64,000 nucleotides of DNA from Delphinus delphis (Eukaryota > Chordata > Mammalia > Artiodactyla > Delphinidae). Under the pieces are notes generated by a model. The model was not told the DNA's origin. It ran no database searches and worked only from the letters and a program-made list of their open reading frames with translations. The DNA is taken from assembly GCF_949987515.2 (NCBI RefSeq), contig NC_082689.1:66277746-66341745 (forward strand). The letters are read 5' to 3'. Positions 23,651 to 36,799 of the stretch are shown here, in pieces (the first letter of the stretch is position 1; each line of letters starts with the position of its first letter). The position numbers were made by a program, and so were the translations under genes.

Positions 23651-25650
23651 GTAAGGAATAAGAACACAGAAACATCTGGTCTCAAGAATATATCACTAAC
23701 ATCTTTGAAAACCTTGAAACCTATAAAGTCTCTTGCCAGTAAATGACATACACACAATATTTTGTACACAATATGTGTCTGCTGATCCCCCCCAGCTCCA
23801 CACACAGTCAGATAAGAAACTGTGCCATTTCAGGCTTCATAGGCGTGAAGACTCACATCGAGTAAGTCACCATTTTTCTTCCTTAGAATTGAAAAGTTAG
23901 TGGTAAATACACATATTCATATCAAATACTTGGATAAAGGTGGCTTACTCTAAGATTTTTTTTTGAAGTTTGAACAATTATTTCAAAGGAAAATATTAAA
24001 ATGGTTTAAGTAAGATTTGGTAATGTCATACCCATTAATATAAAACATGGGAAAAATACATTAAGACTCACCTCTTTTTTCAACATATTAGGATCTCAAG
24101 CCTATAGTGTCAATGTTCGACTATATGGAACTTAATAAATAATATAATACTATTATGCCGTTTAAGTGATTATATATTCACAGTAACAGATGTATTTATT
24201 GACATGAAAAGAATTCATAATATGTACTTTATGAGTCAACTCTTTAGTGCCTGTATATGTTTGTGTATAAGAAGAATTTTAGAAGGATGTATCAAAACGT
24301 TTGTAATTTTATTTTTGAAAGCAAGGTCATGTCATGTAGGGTTTTTCCCTTTTCCTTTTGCTTATTTGCATTTTACAATTTCTATATAGTAAATATACAC
24401 TATATACAATTACATAGTAAGTTAGCGTAGTACATCATCACTCAAATGTCAAAACTTCACGGATATTAAAAATCATTTGGTTAAAGCCAGAAGTTCCTTT
24501 TATGACTTGGAATCATTTCAACACACAGATACTCCATCAGGTTGGAGGAGAGAGAAGATTTTTTTGCCAGGAAACTGAAGGCATCTTTCCTGCTACTGTG
24601 CTCTGCTAAAAAAAACCCTTAATCCTGACTCAAGAGTGGGGTGACATCTAGTGAAATGTTTCTGCAGACAATTGCCGGGTTATCTCCTCTATAGCTCCCT
24701 CTCCTGCCTCTTTTCTTTCAGTACACAGTCCTCAATAACTGTTCTTTTACAAAGCATGCATGTTTCCTTAATATAGAGAAGGAAATATTTGAGTCATTCA
24801 TATGCATATAAAAGATTCCTCATTTTGTGGACCTTGGCAAGAGAGAGCTGTTCAGTTTGCCATGTAAATAACACACACTCTTTTCTGTGGAAAACAATGG
24901 TAGAGCTTCAGACTTTGGATCATGATTCATCTAGCTTCTCATCTGTTAGTAGTTAATAAGATGACTCCATATTTGCTAAGGCTTAGGATAGGCAGGATGT
25001 CAGTGTCTATAGTCAATGAGCAGGTCACAGACCAACTCTCCCGCCACCAACAAGCTTCAGTTTTGGAGAACAGACAACTGTCCCTGTGGAGTGCCCACAG
25101 AGGCAAAACCAAGTACCTTAATCCTTGGGTTCAAGACAGATAAATTAGTGATCAGTACTGAAGTTCAAGACTGGACTAGCAGGACCTGCAACTGAATGCT
25201 AAGCTATAGATTAGTGAGATGGAAACTGTTGTCTAAAGTCAGGACTGGTCCTAAAGAACAGGGTGGATAGTGGCCAAGTGAGAAAAATATTGCAGGCAGA
25301 GCTTGGCATTATATGAAATAGTCCTCTGTAATGCTCTTACATAATTGTCTAGTCCCTTTACACCTTAATTTAAAAATTATCAGGATCCGAGTTAAAGGCT
25401 TTCCATGGGATAAATTATTGATATAAGTTTGAGATCATGACTCTTCTGAGTTTTAGAGAAACTTAAACAACCTTGGCCAGCCATAAGCTGAGATTTGAGC
25501 ACTAGATATTATGTGGCATCGTTCTTGTACTAAAAAAAATTGAGATCCGCTAAAGTACAAAATTCAGAGGGTAGAATGGGGCCGGGAAGTGGTAAAAGAG
25601 GAAAGGGTTGGAGTCACATGACAAAGCTTGCTCGTCATCCATATGTTATC
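23650..25650. other. unclassified noncoding sequence
   Basis: No gene or confident repeat family identified over about 2 kb. Confidence 0.4.
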
Positions 25651-25659
25651 AATATTTGC

Positions 25660-26390
25660 CCTAAAACATGAGGTTGGCTGAAGATCCTATAACACTGGAG
25701 ATTCAGATTCTAGTCAATAAATATCAAAAGAGTAAAATAAACAGCTTGCACACTTGCATAAAAATAGACAGTAAACCATCATACTTAAAAATCTGGAAAT
25801 TAAATAAAATTGCCTTAAAGCAAACTGAAGGTACCAGTATGTACCCATTAAACTAGCAAAAGCAATAAAGATCCATTGGTGACAGGTTAGGGTAAAAAAG
25901 GTACACATATATTTTAAGTGACATTGTAAATTGGTTCCGATTTCTGCAGAGCCATTTGTGAAAAAAGCTATACAATGCTTTCTTTCTTTTGACCTAGTAA
26001 TTGCACTTTGGGGAATATACTCCCAGAAAGTAGTCTAAAGGCAAACAAGTAATTTTTTCCAAGTTGTTCATACAAAGCTGTTTATGAAAAGGAAACTTTG
26101 AAAATAACTCAAATGTCCGACAGTAAGCGATAGTCCAAGGAAACTAGTGTCTAATACCATAGAATGCTAGCTGGCCTGTTAAGTTGTATGGACTACCTTA
26201 ATACAGGCCCATCTTTATAGCAAATAATTAAGTGAAGTAAGAACAAGATCTATATGTGAAATTTGGTTAGAATCATATAAATACATATGGATGTGCATGA
26301 AGGGCCATCAGAAGAGACTCAAGTGAGAGGAGGGAGTGAATTCAGATTTCTTGATATATTGAGGACTTCTGTATTTCCATAATTCCAAGA
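25660..26390 (+). mobile_element. old L1M ORF2 3' region
   Basis: 'ttaaactagcaaaagcaata', 'cattgtaaattggttccgat', 'tttgacctagtaattgcact', 'ctcaaatgtccgacagtaag' and 'agaagagactcaagtgagag' follow the 3' end of ORF2 in an old L1M or HAL1-like element. Many frame breaks. Confidence 0.6.
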
Positions 26391-26590
26391 TATTTACATA
26401 ATTCACATCTTTTAATCTCAGATCAATCTTATGAGGCAGATATTATTTATCCAATTCCTACTCAAGAAATCAGTTGAGTAGCTTGTCCACAGTCACGTTG
26501 ATGGACAAGTGACAAAGTTGGAATTTGAATACTGTCTGGGATTTCAAAATCCATGGCTTTTCAGTATATCATGTAGAACACATTCTTCTG
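26390..26590 (-). repeat. MIR SINE fragment, antisense
   Basis: 'tatgaggcagatattattta', 'agtagcttgtccacagtcac' and 'gttggaatttgaatactgtc' match MIR in reverse orientation. Confidence 0.65.
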
Positions 26591-26772
26591 AAGTTCTTTT
26601 TAAAAAACACTAATCTCATCACATGACCCTCCAAGGTAGATTGATTGGTTGAATAATTTTGGAAACGTGTTAAAATATATCCTCCTAATGTTAATTGGCA
26701 TAAGCTTTTCATTTTTTGGAGTAATTAAGCCAGTTTGCATTTACTTAAGACAGCACCTCCCAATCTAGTAAA

Positions 26773-26775
<3 letters not shown>

Positions 26776-26808
<33 letters not shown>
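26776..26808. repeat. (TG)n microsatellite
   Basis: About 16 uninterrupted TG units, likely polymorphic. Confidence 0.95.
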
Positions 26809-26809
<1 letters not shown>

Positions 26810-26810
<1 letters not shown>

Positions 26811-29410
26811 ACATTGGTACATGAGTGTATGGGCAACTGCTAACACACCATAGAACCCTAGGTCTGCAGAACACAGTTTCGGAAATACAGACTTGAAAGT
26901 TTTGTGTTCACTAGATATATCCTTTTGATGTTAAGTATTAAAACTTAAAATATTAAAATTTATAGAAGTTGGTTATCTCTACTGTGTAAATCTCTATCTG
27001 TAGGTTCTCAGAGGATTAAATGTAAATTAGGGAATTACTCAGAGCTTAAACGGAAATAAATGTATGTATCCATATTTTCTCTCTTCCTTAAAGTGATAAG
27101 TGACAACTCTAAATATTGGCACAGAAAATTACTAAGGAATCCTTTAACGGAAGCAAGTTTGTGGCAATTTGTCCTAGTTATCCTGTAGATAAGGATAATA
27201 AGAATTTCGATGTTCTGAAGGTCCAAATATTAACTGTCAGAGTGGACATTTAGGAAGAAGTAGAAGTGAGGATTCTGAGTCCATAACGTGGCATGTACCG
27301 GAAACAACACTGACCCAGCACCTTGGGAGATGTTGATGAACTTAAATAAACTAACACTAGGAGCTGTAACCCTCTGAGGTCAAGTCTAGTCAGGAATAAA
27401 CTTTTCACCACTGAGTGTCATTCAGAGTATTGATGTTTTTCCCAAACCCATCACTTCAAGGCCTGTGCCAGTGGCCATGCTAGAGCATTCAGCCTCCCTC
27501 TCTGCCCCTGACCTTGTGTTTAAGAATTGCTTTGACAACCAGCCGGCTCTTAAACTAAACCATCACAGACATCACAGATAGATGGCTGGCTGGGATATTT
27601 GGTTAAATCCATAATCTCCAACAGCCTTTCATGGCTCTATAACTTCTTGTATTGCAAATAAACACATGTTCTAGGTAAAACAAGTGATTTGTTTTGCAAA
27701 TGTAACTTTAAGACAGGTTTCAAAGGACTATTCTCCTCCCTGCCAGCCAGAGTTCAGCCTCCTATGCAGAATTCTGGTGCTCTCTGGAATGCTTTTACAT
27801 TTTCTATTAGGTGGACTCTACTACAACCTTGTCCCTGAGCATGTCCAGCAAGTGGTGCTTCGTTCTGTCAATGTCCTAATCTCCTCTACTGCTTTGAGTC
27901 CCCAGAGAACTAAAAGGACTTTAGTCTTATTGACACAAGCCACTTTATCTGGAAACTGCTGTGCTGGCCAGGGAAATAGACACTGAGAGGGAATCATGAA
28001 CTCGATCAGCTTTGGCACTTAAGATGCAATTAACTAAGGCTCTCGGTTCCCTCTTCTGTAGTCAGCACATCACTATGGGACTGAGATGGATTTGTCCCTC
28101 CTCTTTAGTTACTGATGCTGGACATCCTGGGATGCATGACAAGGACTGATATGAGCACTTAGAGGAGAACTTACCTACTTCTGGATCCCTTGTTATTTCC
28201 ACCATGTATCAGTACCACTGGAGGTGGTACTTATCTCAGTGGAGCTGCACTGGGATAAGATATCTGTATGCCCACCTCCCAGATCAATTCAATCAGAATT
28301 CTTTGTTGGGCACTGGGTTTTTTTTGTTTTTTTGTTTTTTAAGTTTCCTGGGTGATCTGGGCTGAGGAACACTGATGTAGAGTCTTTTTATTAAACATTT
28401 GAAGTGTGCTTTGTGATGTATTTTGTGATTTAGGCCTTTCTTAATCTTTGCAGCCATACTCTCATCTTCAGATTTTAGCCATTTCTGGTCTGGTTGATCC
28501 TGTTTCCAATCTTGTGTAGTTTGTGAGACAAGGAGCAATGCATGATGGGCCATTTTAATATAAAATCTCTTCGGTGGACAAAATTTTATCTAAGGATATA
28601 GAAACCTTACTTTTTATAAGGAAGGTCTGGTTGATTTTACCAGTGATGTATTGGAATTTTCTTGAGACTTTAGGGAAAAAACACTTTAAATGCAGAAAAC
28701 AAAATGCAATGTAATAATATAAATGCAGGGAGAGAGATTATTCTTGCAATTTCGGTAGATAATTTTCTCTTTCTCTAAATTACAAATCCTAAAGCATTCA
28801 TGAAAATAATAATCTAATAGAAGTAATGTAAAATATATCAATTTCCTTGCCTTAGCGAAACTTTAACTGTAATTCAGAGACTGCTATGTTATTCTACACA
28901 AAAGAATTTGGAGTTATTTTAAAAATGCAGTGAACACAAATTAAGCATTATTACTCTACATTGCATCTCAGATGTTGGGCCATATCACCTACTCAAACAA
29001 AGCCTTGTTGTCACTTTCTAATCGACAAAACAAATGCCTTCTTGCTTCCATGATCAAAGATATAAAACAGTTTCCGGACACTCCATCCCCACAGAGTACA
29101 TGCTTGCAAACTTCCTTCCTGACTTGTTTAGAAAATATCTCTATCAAGTCACCAACACTTATGGTTGATAAACTGAAGTTTCTGTCTAAGATCCAGGATG
29201 GTCTTGAGGCAAGTTTTCATATTAGTCTGAACTTTAGTTTCCTCAGCTATGAAACGAAAGTTTGGTCTAAGCACATTCTGCGACCTGGTAGCTCATGGAC
29301 TAATTTTGGCCTGAGGATATGTTTTTTTGGACAAAAAGTACTTTTTTTGTGTGCATCAGTTGCCAGCATTTAAAAGAGAGGATGTTACTGGACAGCTACA
29401 TGTAAAAAAA
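26810..29410. other. unclassified noncoding sequence
   Basis: No confident gene. Frames of 100 codons at 27684-27986 and 133 codons at 28972-29373 have no recognisable domain. The latter contains a MIR-like scrap near 29230. Possible worn hAT or LTR remnants were not resolvable. Confidence 0.4.
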
Positions 29411-29414
29411 AGAA

Positions 29415-30712
29415 ACTAGAAAATTTTCTCACACCATATACAAATATAAACTCAAAATGGACTAAAGACTTAAATGTAAGACCTGAAACCATAAAATTCC
29501 AATAAGAAAACATAGGCAGTATAGTCTTTGACATCAGTCTTAGCAATAGTTATTGGATCTGTCTCATCAGCGAAGGCAAGAAAAGCAAAAATCAACAAAT
29601 GGGACCTTGGGACCTAATTAAACCAAAGCTTCCTCACAGTGAAGGAAACCATCAATAAAGCGAAAGGGAATTTCCTCCATTTCTACTAAATGGAAGAAGA
29701 TATTTACAAATGATATGTCTGATAAGGGGTTAATATCCGAAACATGTAAAGAACTCATACAACCCAATATCAAACAAACCACCCAATTAATAAGTGGCAG
29801 AGGACCTGAATAGGTATTTTTCCAAAGAAGACATACAGATGGCCAACAGGCACATGAAAAGATGCTCAACATCACTAATCATCAGGGAAATGCAAATCAA
29901 AACCACAATGAAATATTACCTTCCACCTGTCAGAATGGTTATTGTCAAAAGCACAAGAAGTAGTAAGTCTTGGTAAGGTTATGGAGAAAAGGGAACCAAT
30001 GTATATTGGTACAGCCACTATGGAAAACAGTATGAAGTTTCCTCAAAAAACTAAAAATAGAACTAACCATACAACTTAGCAATTCCACTCCTGGGTATTT
30101 ATCCAAAAAGTCAAAACAGTAATTTGAAAAGATATATGTACTTCTGTGTTCATAGCAGCATTATTTATAATAGCCAAACTATGGAAGCAACCTAAGTGTC
30201 CATCAATAAATAAATGGATAAAGAAGATGTGGTGTATGTGTACATATACAAAATAGAATATTACTTTGTCATAAAAAAGAATGAAATCTTGCCATTTGTG
30301 ACAACATGGATGGACCTGGAGGGTATTACGCTTAGTGAAATAAGTCAGACAGAGAAAGACAAATACTGTATGTTTTCACATATATGCAGAATCTGGAAAA
30401 CAAAACAAGGAACAAATATAACAAAACAGAAACAGACTCACAGATACAGAGAACAAACTAGTGGTTATCATAGGGGAAGGCGGTGGGGGAAGGGACAAAA
30501 TAGGTGAAGGGGATTAAGAGGTACAAACTGTCAATTATAAAATAAATAACAGGGATATCATGTACAGCACAAGGAATATAGCCAATATTTTATAAAAACC
30601 TTGTACGGTATGTAATCTACAAAAATATTGAATCACTGTGTTGTACCCCTGAAACTAATACAATATTGTAGGTCAACTATACTTCAATTTTTTTTAAGTT
30701 TAAAAAAATAAA
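29415..30712 (+). mobile_element. L1 fragment: ORF2 C-terminal part and 3'UTR
   Basis: Starts near 'aatggactaaagacttaaat' and runs through the ORF2 C-terminal segment; the frame at 29794 gives [18 protein letters not shown], a hallmark of L1 ORF2p. It continues through 'gcaacctaagtgtccatcaa' and 'acaacatggatggacctgga' to the 3' end ('gttgtacccctgaaactaat', 'caactatacttcaat'). Several stops and frameshifts break it, so it is inactive. It is 5'-truncated; a clear TSD was not found. Confidence 0.9.
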
Positions 30713-30719
30713 ATTAAAA

Positions 30720-31246
30720 TTGGGATGTTTATATAAAAATCCATTTTTGAATTTTCTTGAAGGAACTGGCAGAGCTGGCCTACATTCTCTCTTGGCAATA
30801 ACTGCCTGGATCTGAGTATGCACTGCCTCCTTTGGACAGGGCTTGTGTTTTCCAAGACAACACAGTCCTTGGCAAGCCCACTGCACCCACTGCCCAGCTC
30901 CAGGGGGCACTGGAGATTGTAACCTAATAGTCTCTTAGGTCCCTTTCAGCTCTGAAATCCTATGATTCTTCTTTTCCTAAAAGACCAACCCATAGAGGAG
31001 AGGATGAGAGGTGGGTGGAAAGGAATAGAACAAGATGAGGAGAAAGGGGACTCTTTTCTTCCACTTCCTGATTGAGTGTGGATGTATAATTTCTCTAGAA
31101 TAAACAGGCTTCATCACTTCAAAAATTTTATCCATAATTTCAGAGGGGCTGGAGGGTGATAAAAACATACAAACACCACTGTTGTGTTTACCAGGTGACG
31201 TAGAACTGAGAGGAACATCAAGGCAGAAAGGTAGCTACTGAATTTC
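30720..31246. other. unclassified noncoding sequence
   Basis: Somewhat higher GC at 30760-30910 but no recognised gene or repeat. Confidence 0.4.
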
Positions 31247-31258
31247 ACTTTTGTTGTT

Positions 31259-31476
31259 TTTTTTTTTTTTATTTTTATATTTTGCGGTACGCGGGCCTCT
31301 CACCGCTGCGGCCCCTCCAGCTGCGGAGCACAGGCTTCAGACGCACAGGCTCAGCGGCCATGGCTCACGGGCCTAGCCACTCCGCGGCATGTGGGATCTT
31401 CCCGCACCGGGGCACGAACCCGCGTTCTCTGCATCGGCAGGCGGACTCCCAACCACTGCGCCACCAGGGAAGCCCT
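31259..31476 (-). mobile_element. CHR-type SINE, antisense
   Basis: Reverse complement of the CHR SINE: T tract, 'gcggtacgcgggcctctcac', through to 'ccaccagggaagccc'. TSD 'acttttgttgtt' at 31247-31258 and 31477-31488. B-box and A-box are recognisable. Confidence 0.93.
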
Positions 31477-31629
31477 ACTTTTGTTGTTATTTTAAAGCAT
31501 AGTTTCCTTTCAGATTATGAAAGTAATATTAATTTTAGAATCTGGAAAATTCAGAAATCTAGAAAGCAATACCAGATTGACATTCATTCAATTGAAATCT
31601 ACAGGAGGATAAAATATTTTATTTCAATT

Positions 31630-31770
31630 GATTATAACAAGGATTAATTGTGCACCTATGTTTGTATTAGGTACTACAAGGGATACAAAGACAAACCAAA
31701 GAAATAATACTGAACTTTAGGAAGCACATAATCTACGAGGAGGAAAGAATAAAAATACACACACCACTGA
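31630..31770 (+). repeat. L2-like fragment
   Basis: 'gtattaggtactacaaggga', 'tacaaagacaaaccaaagaa' and 'tttaggaagcacataatcta' keep L2 order; worn. Confidence 0.5.
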
Positions 31771-31779
31771 TGCATTGCA

Positions 31780-33300
31780 ATAAGATACAACTGGTAGAAG
31801 AAAAATACCAAATATAATTATTTCAAGGTCTATATTTCAGAGAAAGTTACCAATGAAAGAATATAAAGACTTTTTTTATTTTCCAGAACAAAGAAAAAAG
31901 AAAATATTTTCAAATTTTCATTGAGTTATAACCAATTCAAAAAATAAAGAATTAAAATGGAATAATTACCTATCAATGTAATGCATATACATGATTATAT
32001 TTAGTCAAAAATATTTCAAGGCAAAAACTTTTAAAGTATTGCAAAAACAAGTCGAAAATAGAGCCCATCCCTAATTACTTTTGTAGTAGAAGAAATGCAG
32101 TTAGATTTCACAGCTTACTGAATGAACATTGTACTTTGACCCTGACTTCATGAGACCTAGAACTGAAAGTAATTACCATAATTTAAAATACCTCTGTTTG
32201 AAAGATTTTCATTCTTATATAGGTCATAAACCAACCAGAACAGGTTTTCAGTATATTGTGAATAATAATTGAGAGAAAACTTGTCATGTCCAGACATATA
32301 CTGGTAGGAAAAAAAAAAACCCGAAACTGTCTCCTGATTTAATTTAAAAATAATTGGTTCATTTTTCAAAGGACCTTAATTCTGAAAATGTTTTGCCATA
32401 GCATTTTTGTGAATGTAAAACCTAATGATACCTTAGATAACAAGTTCCCTAATGAAATTACCAACAATTAGATGCTACGTATATTGCTTTCAAATCTACA
32501 ATGTTATTAAATTATCATTGCTTTGCAAATTAATACTTGCTTTCATTTTGTAGAATGACCAAGGGGAAAATAGTTTCAAAATGAGTATAAAACAGTAACT
32601 ATGAATCACCAAAATCTGTAGCTTTTTTTTCCCTAAAGTCATTTTCTCCTACATGAAAAATATGGTTTATAAGAATAAGAAAACATTTCCCCCAGCTTTT
32701 TATAGTTTTAAAGACTGATATGTTTACCACAGGCTCTTTATTTGTCTAGAAAATTTAGTGGAAACAGCATACAGTCCACTGGATAAAGCATGTATAATAA
32801 ATGTGATTGTGCAAATTTACTGCTGATTTATCAAATGTACAGTTGTCAACTAGATCAATTCATTTGATGGATCAACATTTTCATTACTAAGGAAAAAACA
32901 TACACCTCTGAGCTGTATAGTATTCTCTGCAGACCAAAAACCGTGGTTGTCATGGCAACTGCAAACCTTGCAGTGTCTGTCATGACCCAGTAGCAGTATA
33001 ATGGAAAACATCTGCTGGGAAATCAGACTAGCACAAGGTCTTTGGGAGGAAGTATTTGTGAGAACTTAACCTTAAAAGATTTCCTCAATTCTGATCCCAG
33101 GCTCCCCCAATACAGTATTTAAAATGGTGCTATTCTTGCCAATCTCTGCAGCACACAACTTAAGGGAAACACAGAGAGAATGCATGAGGTTTTATTCATT
33201 GTCAATAATACAACTTTTAAGAAATTAATTTAGTTTTTAAATAGGAAATTATTATAAAGTCCCTCCCCACCAAAAAATGGGGCAGGTAATTTTCATGATT
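31780..33300. other. unclassified AT-rich noncoding sequence
   Basis: No gene or repeat family assigned. It contains the X-box-like motif at 32946-32959 in a small island of unique sequence (about 32900-33060). Confidence 0.45.
32946..32959. promoter_or_regulatory. RFX X-box-like palindrome
   Basis: 'gttgtcatggcaac' differs from the symmetric RFX consensus GTTGCCATGGCAAC at one base. Known RFX sites drive ciliary and immune genes, but no promoter or gene is visible here, so a distal element or chance match are both possible. Confidence 0.3.
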
Positions 33301-33307
33301 TGACCTC

Positions 33308-33500
33308 AACCAGTAGTCTCCAACTTAAGTGTGCATCAGAATTACATTCAGGGGTCCTTACAGCACAGAGTGCTCAGCCCCACCCCAAAGTTTCTGATTC
33401 AGTGGGTTGGGATGCGGTCTGAGAATTCGTATTTCTAAAGTTTCCAAGTCATGCTGCTGCTGCTGGTCTGGGATCCTCACTTTGAGAACCACAGATCTAA
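33308..33500 (-). mobile_element. MER5A-type hAT transposon fossil
   Basis: 'agtctccaacttaagtgtgc', 'atcagaattacattcagggg', 'ccccaccccaaagtttctga', 'tcagtgggttgggatgcggt' and 'tcctcactttgagaaccaca' run through MER5A in reverse. Non-autonomous; no transposase. Confidence 0.85.
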
Positions 33501-33604
33501 ACTAAGAACCTCAAAGAACTCTAAAAGCTTGTTAGCAAATTGAATCTTGAGGGGAATAAGAAAAATGTCAGTTCTTATTACAAAGCTCACTTCAGTGATA
33601 CAGA

Positions 33605-33790
33605 CTGCAGTGGTTTCCATACTGGGTCCTGCATGAGAAATCACGTAAAAAATACAAAAGTCTGGGTCCTACTCTTAGAGGTTTGGTTTTAGCTGCTCTC
33701 GGATGGAATCCAGTGTCTGGATATTTTTAACAAGCATCCCGAGTTAATTCTGATATAAGCCTGTTTTTCTACTTTGCTTGGGAATCACTG
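33605..33790 (+). mobile_element. MER5-like hAT fossil
   Basis: 'gcagtggtttccatactggg', 'agtctgggtcctactcttag', 'taacaagcatcccgagttaa' and 'gcttgggaatcactgattc' fit a MER5-related element. More diverged than the one at 33308. Confidence 0.6.
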
Positions 33791-33829
33791 ATTCAAGACA
33801 AATTGTCCCTTTGTTGTGTAAAGTGGTGA

Positions 33830-33960
33830 CCTGTAAAGCTTGTTTTAAAACTCTGATCATTGCCCCAGTAGGTCTGGATGGGACTCAGGAATTGAAATTT
33901 TATCAAGCATCACCAGGACTTGGTGAAGGTGATGACCAACATCAGTCTTCAAAGTGAATT
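33830..33960 (+). mobile_element. MER5-like hAT fossil fragment
   Basis: 'cattgccccagtaggtctgg' and 'tatcaagcatcaccaggact' resemble part of a MER5-type element; partial. Confidence 0.45.
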
Positions 33961-34010
33961 GTTCAAGACGTCTATTGAAGATGGGGAAAGAAAAAACTAA
34001 AAATATTTTA

Positions 34011-34035
34011 TTAATTTAATTTAATTTAATTTTAA
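34011..34035. repeat. (TTTAA)n short tandem repeat
   Basis: About five TTTAA/TTAAT units in succession. Confidence 0.85.
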
Positions 34036-34383
34036 TTTGAAAGCTAAGAAAGGCATTAGGCTTTACTCATACTCTGGCCCTCACAGTGAGCCCATCAGCA
34101 GGGGCAGTCATGGGTCACCTACTGAGGTAGGGAAAGTGGGTCTTTAGAATGGAGGAGGGGTTGACAGAAACATTCTCATTCAAACGTTATTAGAACACAA
34201 AGCATTTCACTGGGACTCATTTAGGTGGATGTATGGATTTTACCCCCTGATTTTCACTGGCCTAAGCCTTCAGAAAATGGACTAGTGGCTTAAAAAGAAT
34301 TGTGATTGATTGAAGACACTGCAAGTAATGCAACCACAAGTAAGCCACCTGAAAATGACACAGCTGACACATTTCCTACTCTT

Positions 34384-34588
34384 TTTTTTTTTTTTTTGCG
34401 GTATGCGGGCCTCTCAGTGTCATGGCCTCTCCCGTTGCGGAGCACAGGCTCCGGACGCACAGGCTCAGCGGCCATGGCTCACGGGCCCAGCCACTCCGCG
34501 GCATGTGGGATCCTCCCGGACCGGGGCACGAACCTGTGTCCCCTGCATCGGCAGGCAGACTCTCAACCACTGCACCACCAGGGAAGCC
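34384..34588 (-). mobile_element. CHR-type SINE, antisense
   Basis: Reverse CHR SINE from T tract to 'accagggaagcc'. TSD 'cacatttcctactctt' (34368-34383) matches 34589-34604 with two mismatches. Confidence 0.93.
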
Positions 34589-34604
34589 CACATTTCCGGC
34601 TCTT

Positions 34605-36170
34605 AATGCAAGCTGTTTCTCAACCTAATTAAGAGGAATAATCTACTAAGATCCAAGAAGTTGATCAATAAAAAGAACTCTTTTCTGAAATAAATGCAGG
34701 CTATGGAAAGAACATTTTGAAAATGGATGTTTCCATCATTACATAATTTTGTTGCTAAAAATCTGCACTCTTAAAAACATGGAAAACAAATTTTCTACCC
34801 TGATAAAAAATTTTCAAAAGTGGTTCAGTGGGTTTTGAACCATTATTTAAAGATATAATTAACACTTGATTAGTTTACAAGAAAAACTGATGGACTTCAG
34901 GGAAGATTAAATCTTGATTGAATTTCAACAAAAATCTTTAATGGACAACATAGAGAAATGAGTGGGATGATTTGAGAAGAAAAGTAAAAAAAAAAAAAAA
35001 AGATGTTTTTTTTGTCTGGATCTGCATCCTTTTTTTGTCAGCTAAGATGGGCTACTAAACCCAAGTGTCTAAGTAAACTGAACTTAAACTCATATCTGCA
35101 AATTCCTATATTATAAAGCGTTAGGCTAAAATATTTTTATAAATAATGAGGCACATGAAATGTTAGTTTTGTCCCCTATAACATAATATATATATATTTT
35201 TAAAAAGCATTTTGTTCCCCTTCATATTAAAATAGTTATTAAAATAATGTTTATGGCTTCCTCAGTTCATTTTTTAAAAATTCTGTTGCATCCTTTGTAA
35301 TGTAAGGAATATAGACATATATTTATTTATAACATAAATAAATAAACACCCATAAAATGAGGATATTTGTTTGAAAATATCTTACTGACTTGAGTATGCA
35401 GATTAAAAAAGTTTGCAGATCTGACTTTTGGAAACTGGATTAGAGAGAATACTTTTCCTTTGACCTCTAGTCAATAAGTTAAAAATTCTTCCTTTTCTCA
35501 TCTATGAATTAGAAATATGTACCAACTGATGATAATGAAGTGGTATTAGTTATCTGGGTATTGTAAACATTGTCTTAATGCTACCTGTTATAGATGTTAA
35601 AAACTTTGGTAATTATTAAGCAATTATTGGGCTAAAAGTAACTGACATTTATTATTTGTTTTGTGAGTAAATAGTGTTTAGTGTCAAAAAAGGTTTTGGC
35701 ATTATAGTTGAATGGATATTAATCAGGATCTTGAAAGTCCTAGAAATAAAATGAATATTTTAACTAAATTATAGTAACCATCCTTGGGAAACTGGTGAAA
35801 GAGCCATCAAGGAAAAAAAATGTCATTTGCTTTTGTCTATTATACACTGAATAGACTTAAAGCAAAATACATTATAAATACTTTTTAAATGGTTACAAAA
35901 ATTTCATAGCACATGCTCCCCCCAGATGGAATGCACAATCTAGGTGGGTGGAAAGACATAAAAGTGTATACTGTGTATCTTTTTACTTGAAGGGAAAGAA
36001 TATCACCCATCTGGGTCTTTGAGTGTTTCCTCTACACTAGTTGAAGGTGCACACTGTGGGTAGTGGGAAATTCTCACCACTTCCGAGGGACAGATAGCAC
36101 TGGCAACAAAGAAATGCTTTGAAAGAGTTTATGTCATAATGACCAGAATGAAACTCCAGCACCAACTCTA
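34605..36170. other. unclassified AT-rich noncoding sequence
   Basis: No gene or repeat family assigned; includes small A and TA runs near 34987 and 35188. Confidence 0.45.
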
Positions 36171-36179
36171 GATAGGCAT

Positions 36180-36630
36180 ATTCATTTTCTATTGCTGTGT
36201 AACAGATGACCAGTGTCTATGTGTCCAAAGTCCGAACACCACATTACTGTATTTTCTGCTCAATCAAGGTGTCAGCCAGAGCTGGAGTCTCATCTGAGGC
36301 CCGGGAATCTCGTCTTCCAAGCTTATATGGTTGTTGATAAGAATTCATTCCCTTGTGTTGATAGAACTTATTGCGGCTCATTCTTCAAGGTCAGCAGAAT
36401 GGCTCTCTTAGATACCACCTCTTTTTAAAGGGCTCACCTTGGTTAGATCAGATCCAGGAACGATAACTCCGTTCTTTATTAACTCAAAGTGAACTGATGG
36501 GTAACGTAATTGCTGGAGCGCTCTGCCATGACCAGTCCTGTCCACACTCATGGGGAGGGGATTGTGTAGGATGTGTACACCAAGGAGATGCTAATAATGG
36601 AGACCGTCTTAGAATTCTGTCTTCCACAGC
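36180..36630 (-). mobile_element. MLT1-type MaLR LTR, antisense
   Basis: Reverse landmarks: 'tattgctgtgtaacagatga', 'tcaatcaaggtgtcagccag', 'ccacactcatggggagggga', 'ttgtgtaggatgtgtacacc' and 'cgtcttagaattctgtcttc'. The last is the reverse of the MLT1 5' start (tgtgg.agacagaattctaag). The middle is degraded. Confidence 0.75.
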
Positions 36631-36799
36631 AGGCATGGATACAGTCTTTAGTCACTAAGTTTTTGGGAATCATTTATTCACGCATTCTTTGGCTTATATT
36701 CAGTATTATTCTTTCAGCTATGCACTGTATTCATGTTTGTGGCTTATAATCAGAAACCTAGTTTAGAATAACCTTGGTCTTTAACAGTTTCGACTAGTG

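Noticed and set aside
27684..27986. 100-codon plus-strand frame
   Set aside because: No family resemblance and no splice or polyadenylation context; treated as chance.
28972..29373. 133-codon plus-strand frame
   Set aside because: Longest non-repeat frame on the plus strand, but it has no domain, contains a MIR-like scrap and lacks gene signals.
29618..29875. 85-codon minus-strand frame
   Set aside because: Antisense shadow of the L1 ORF2 fragment.
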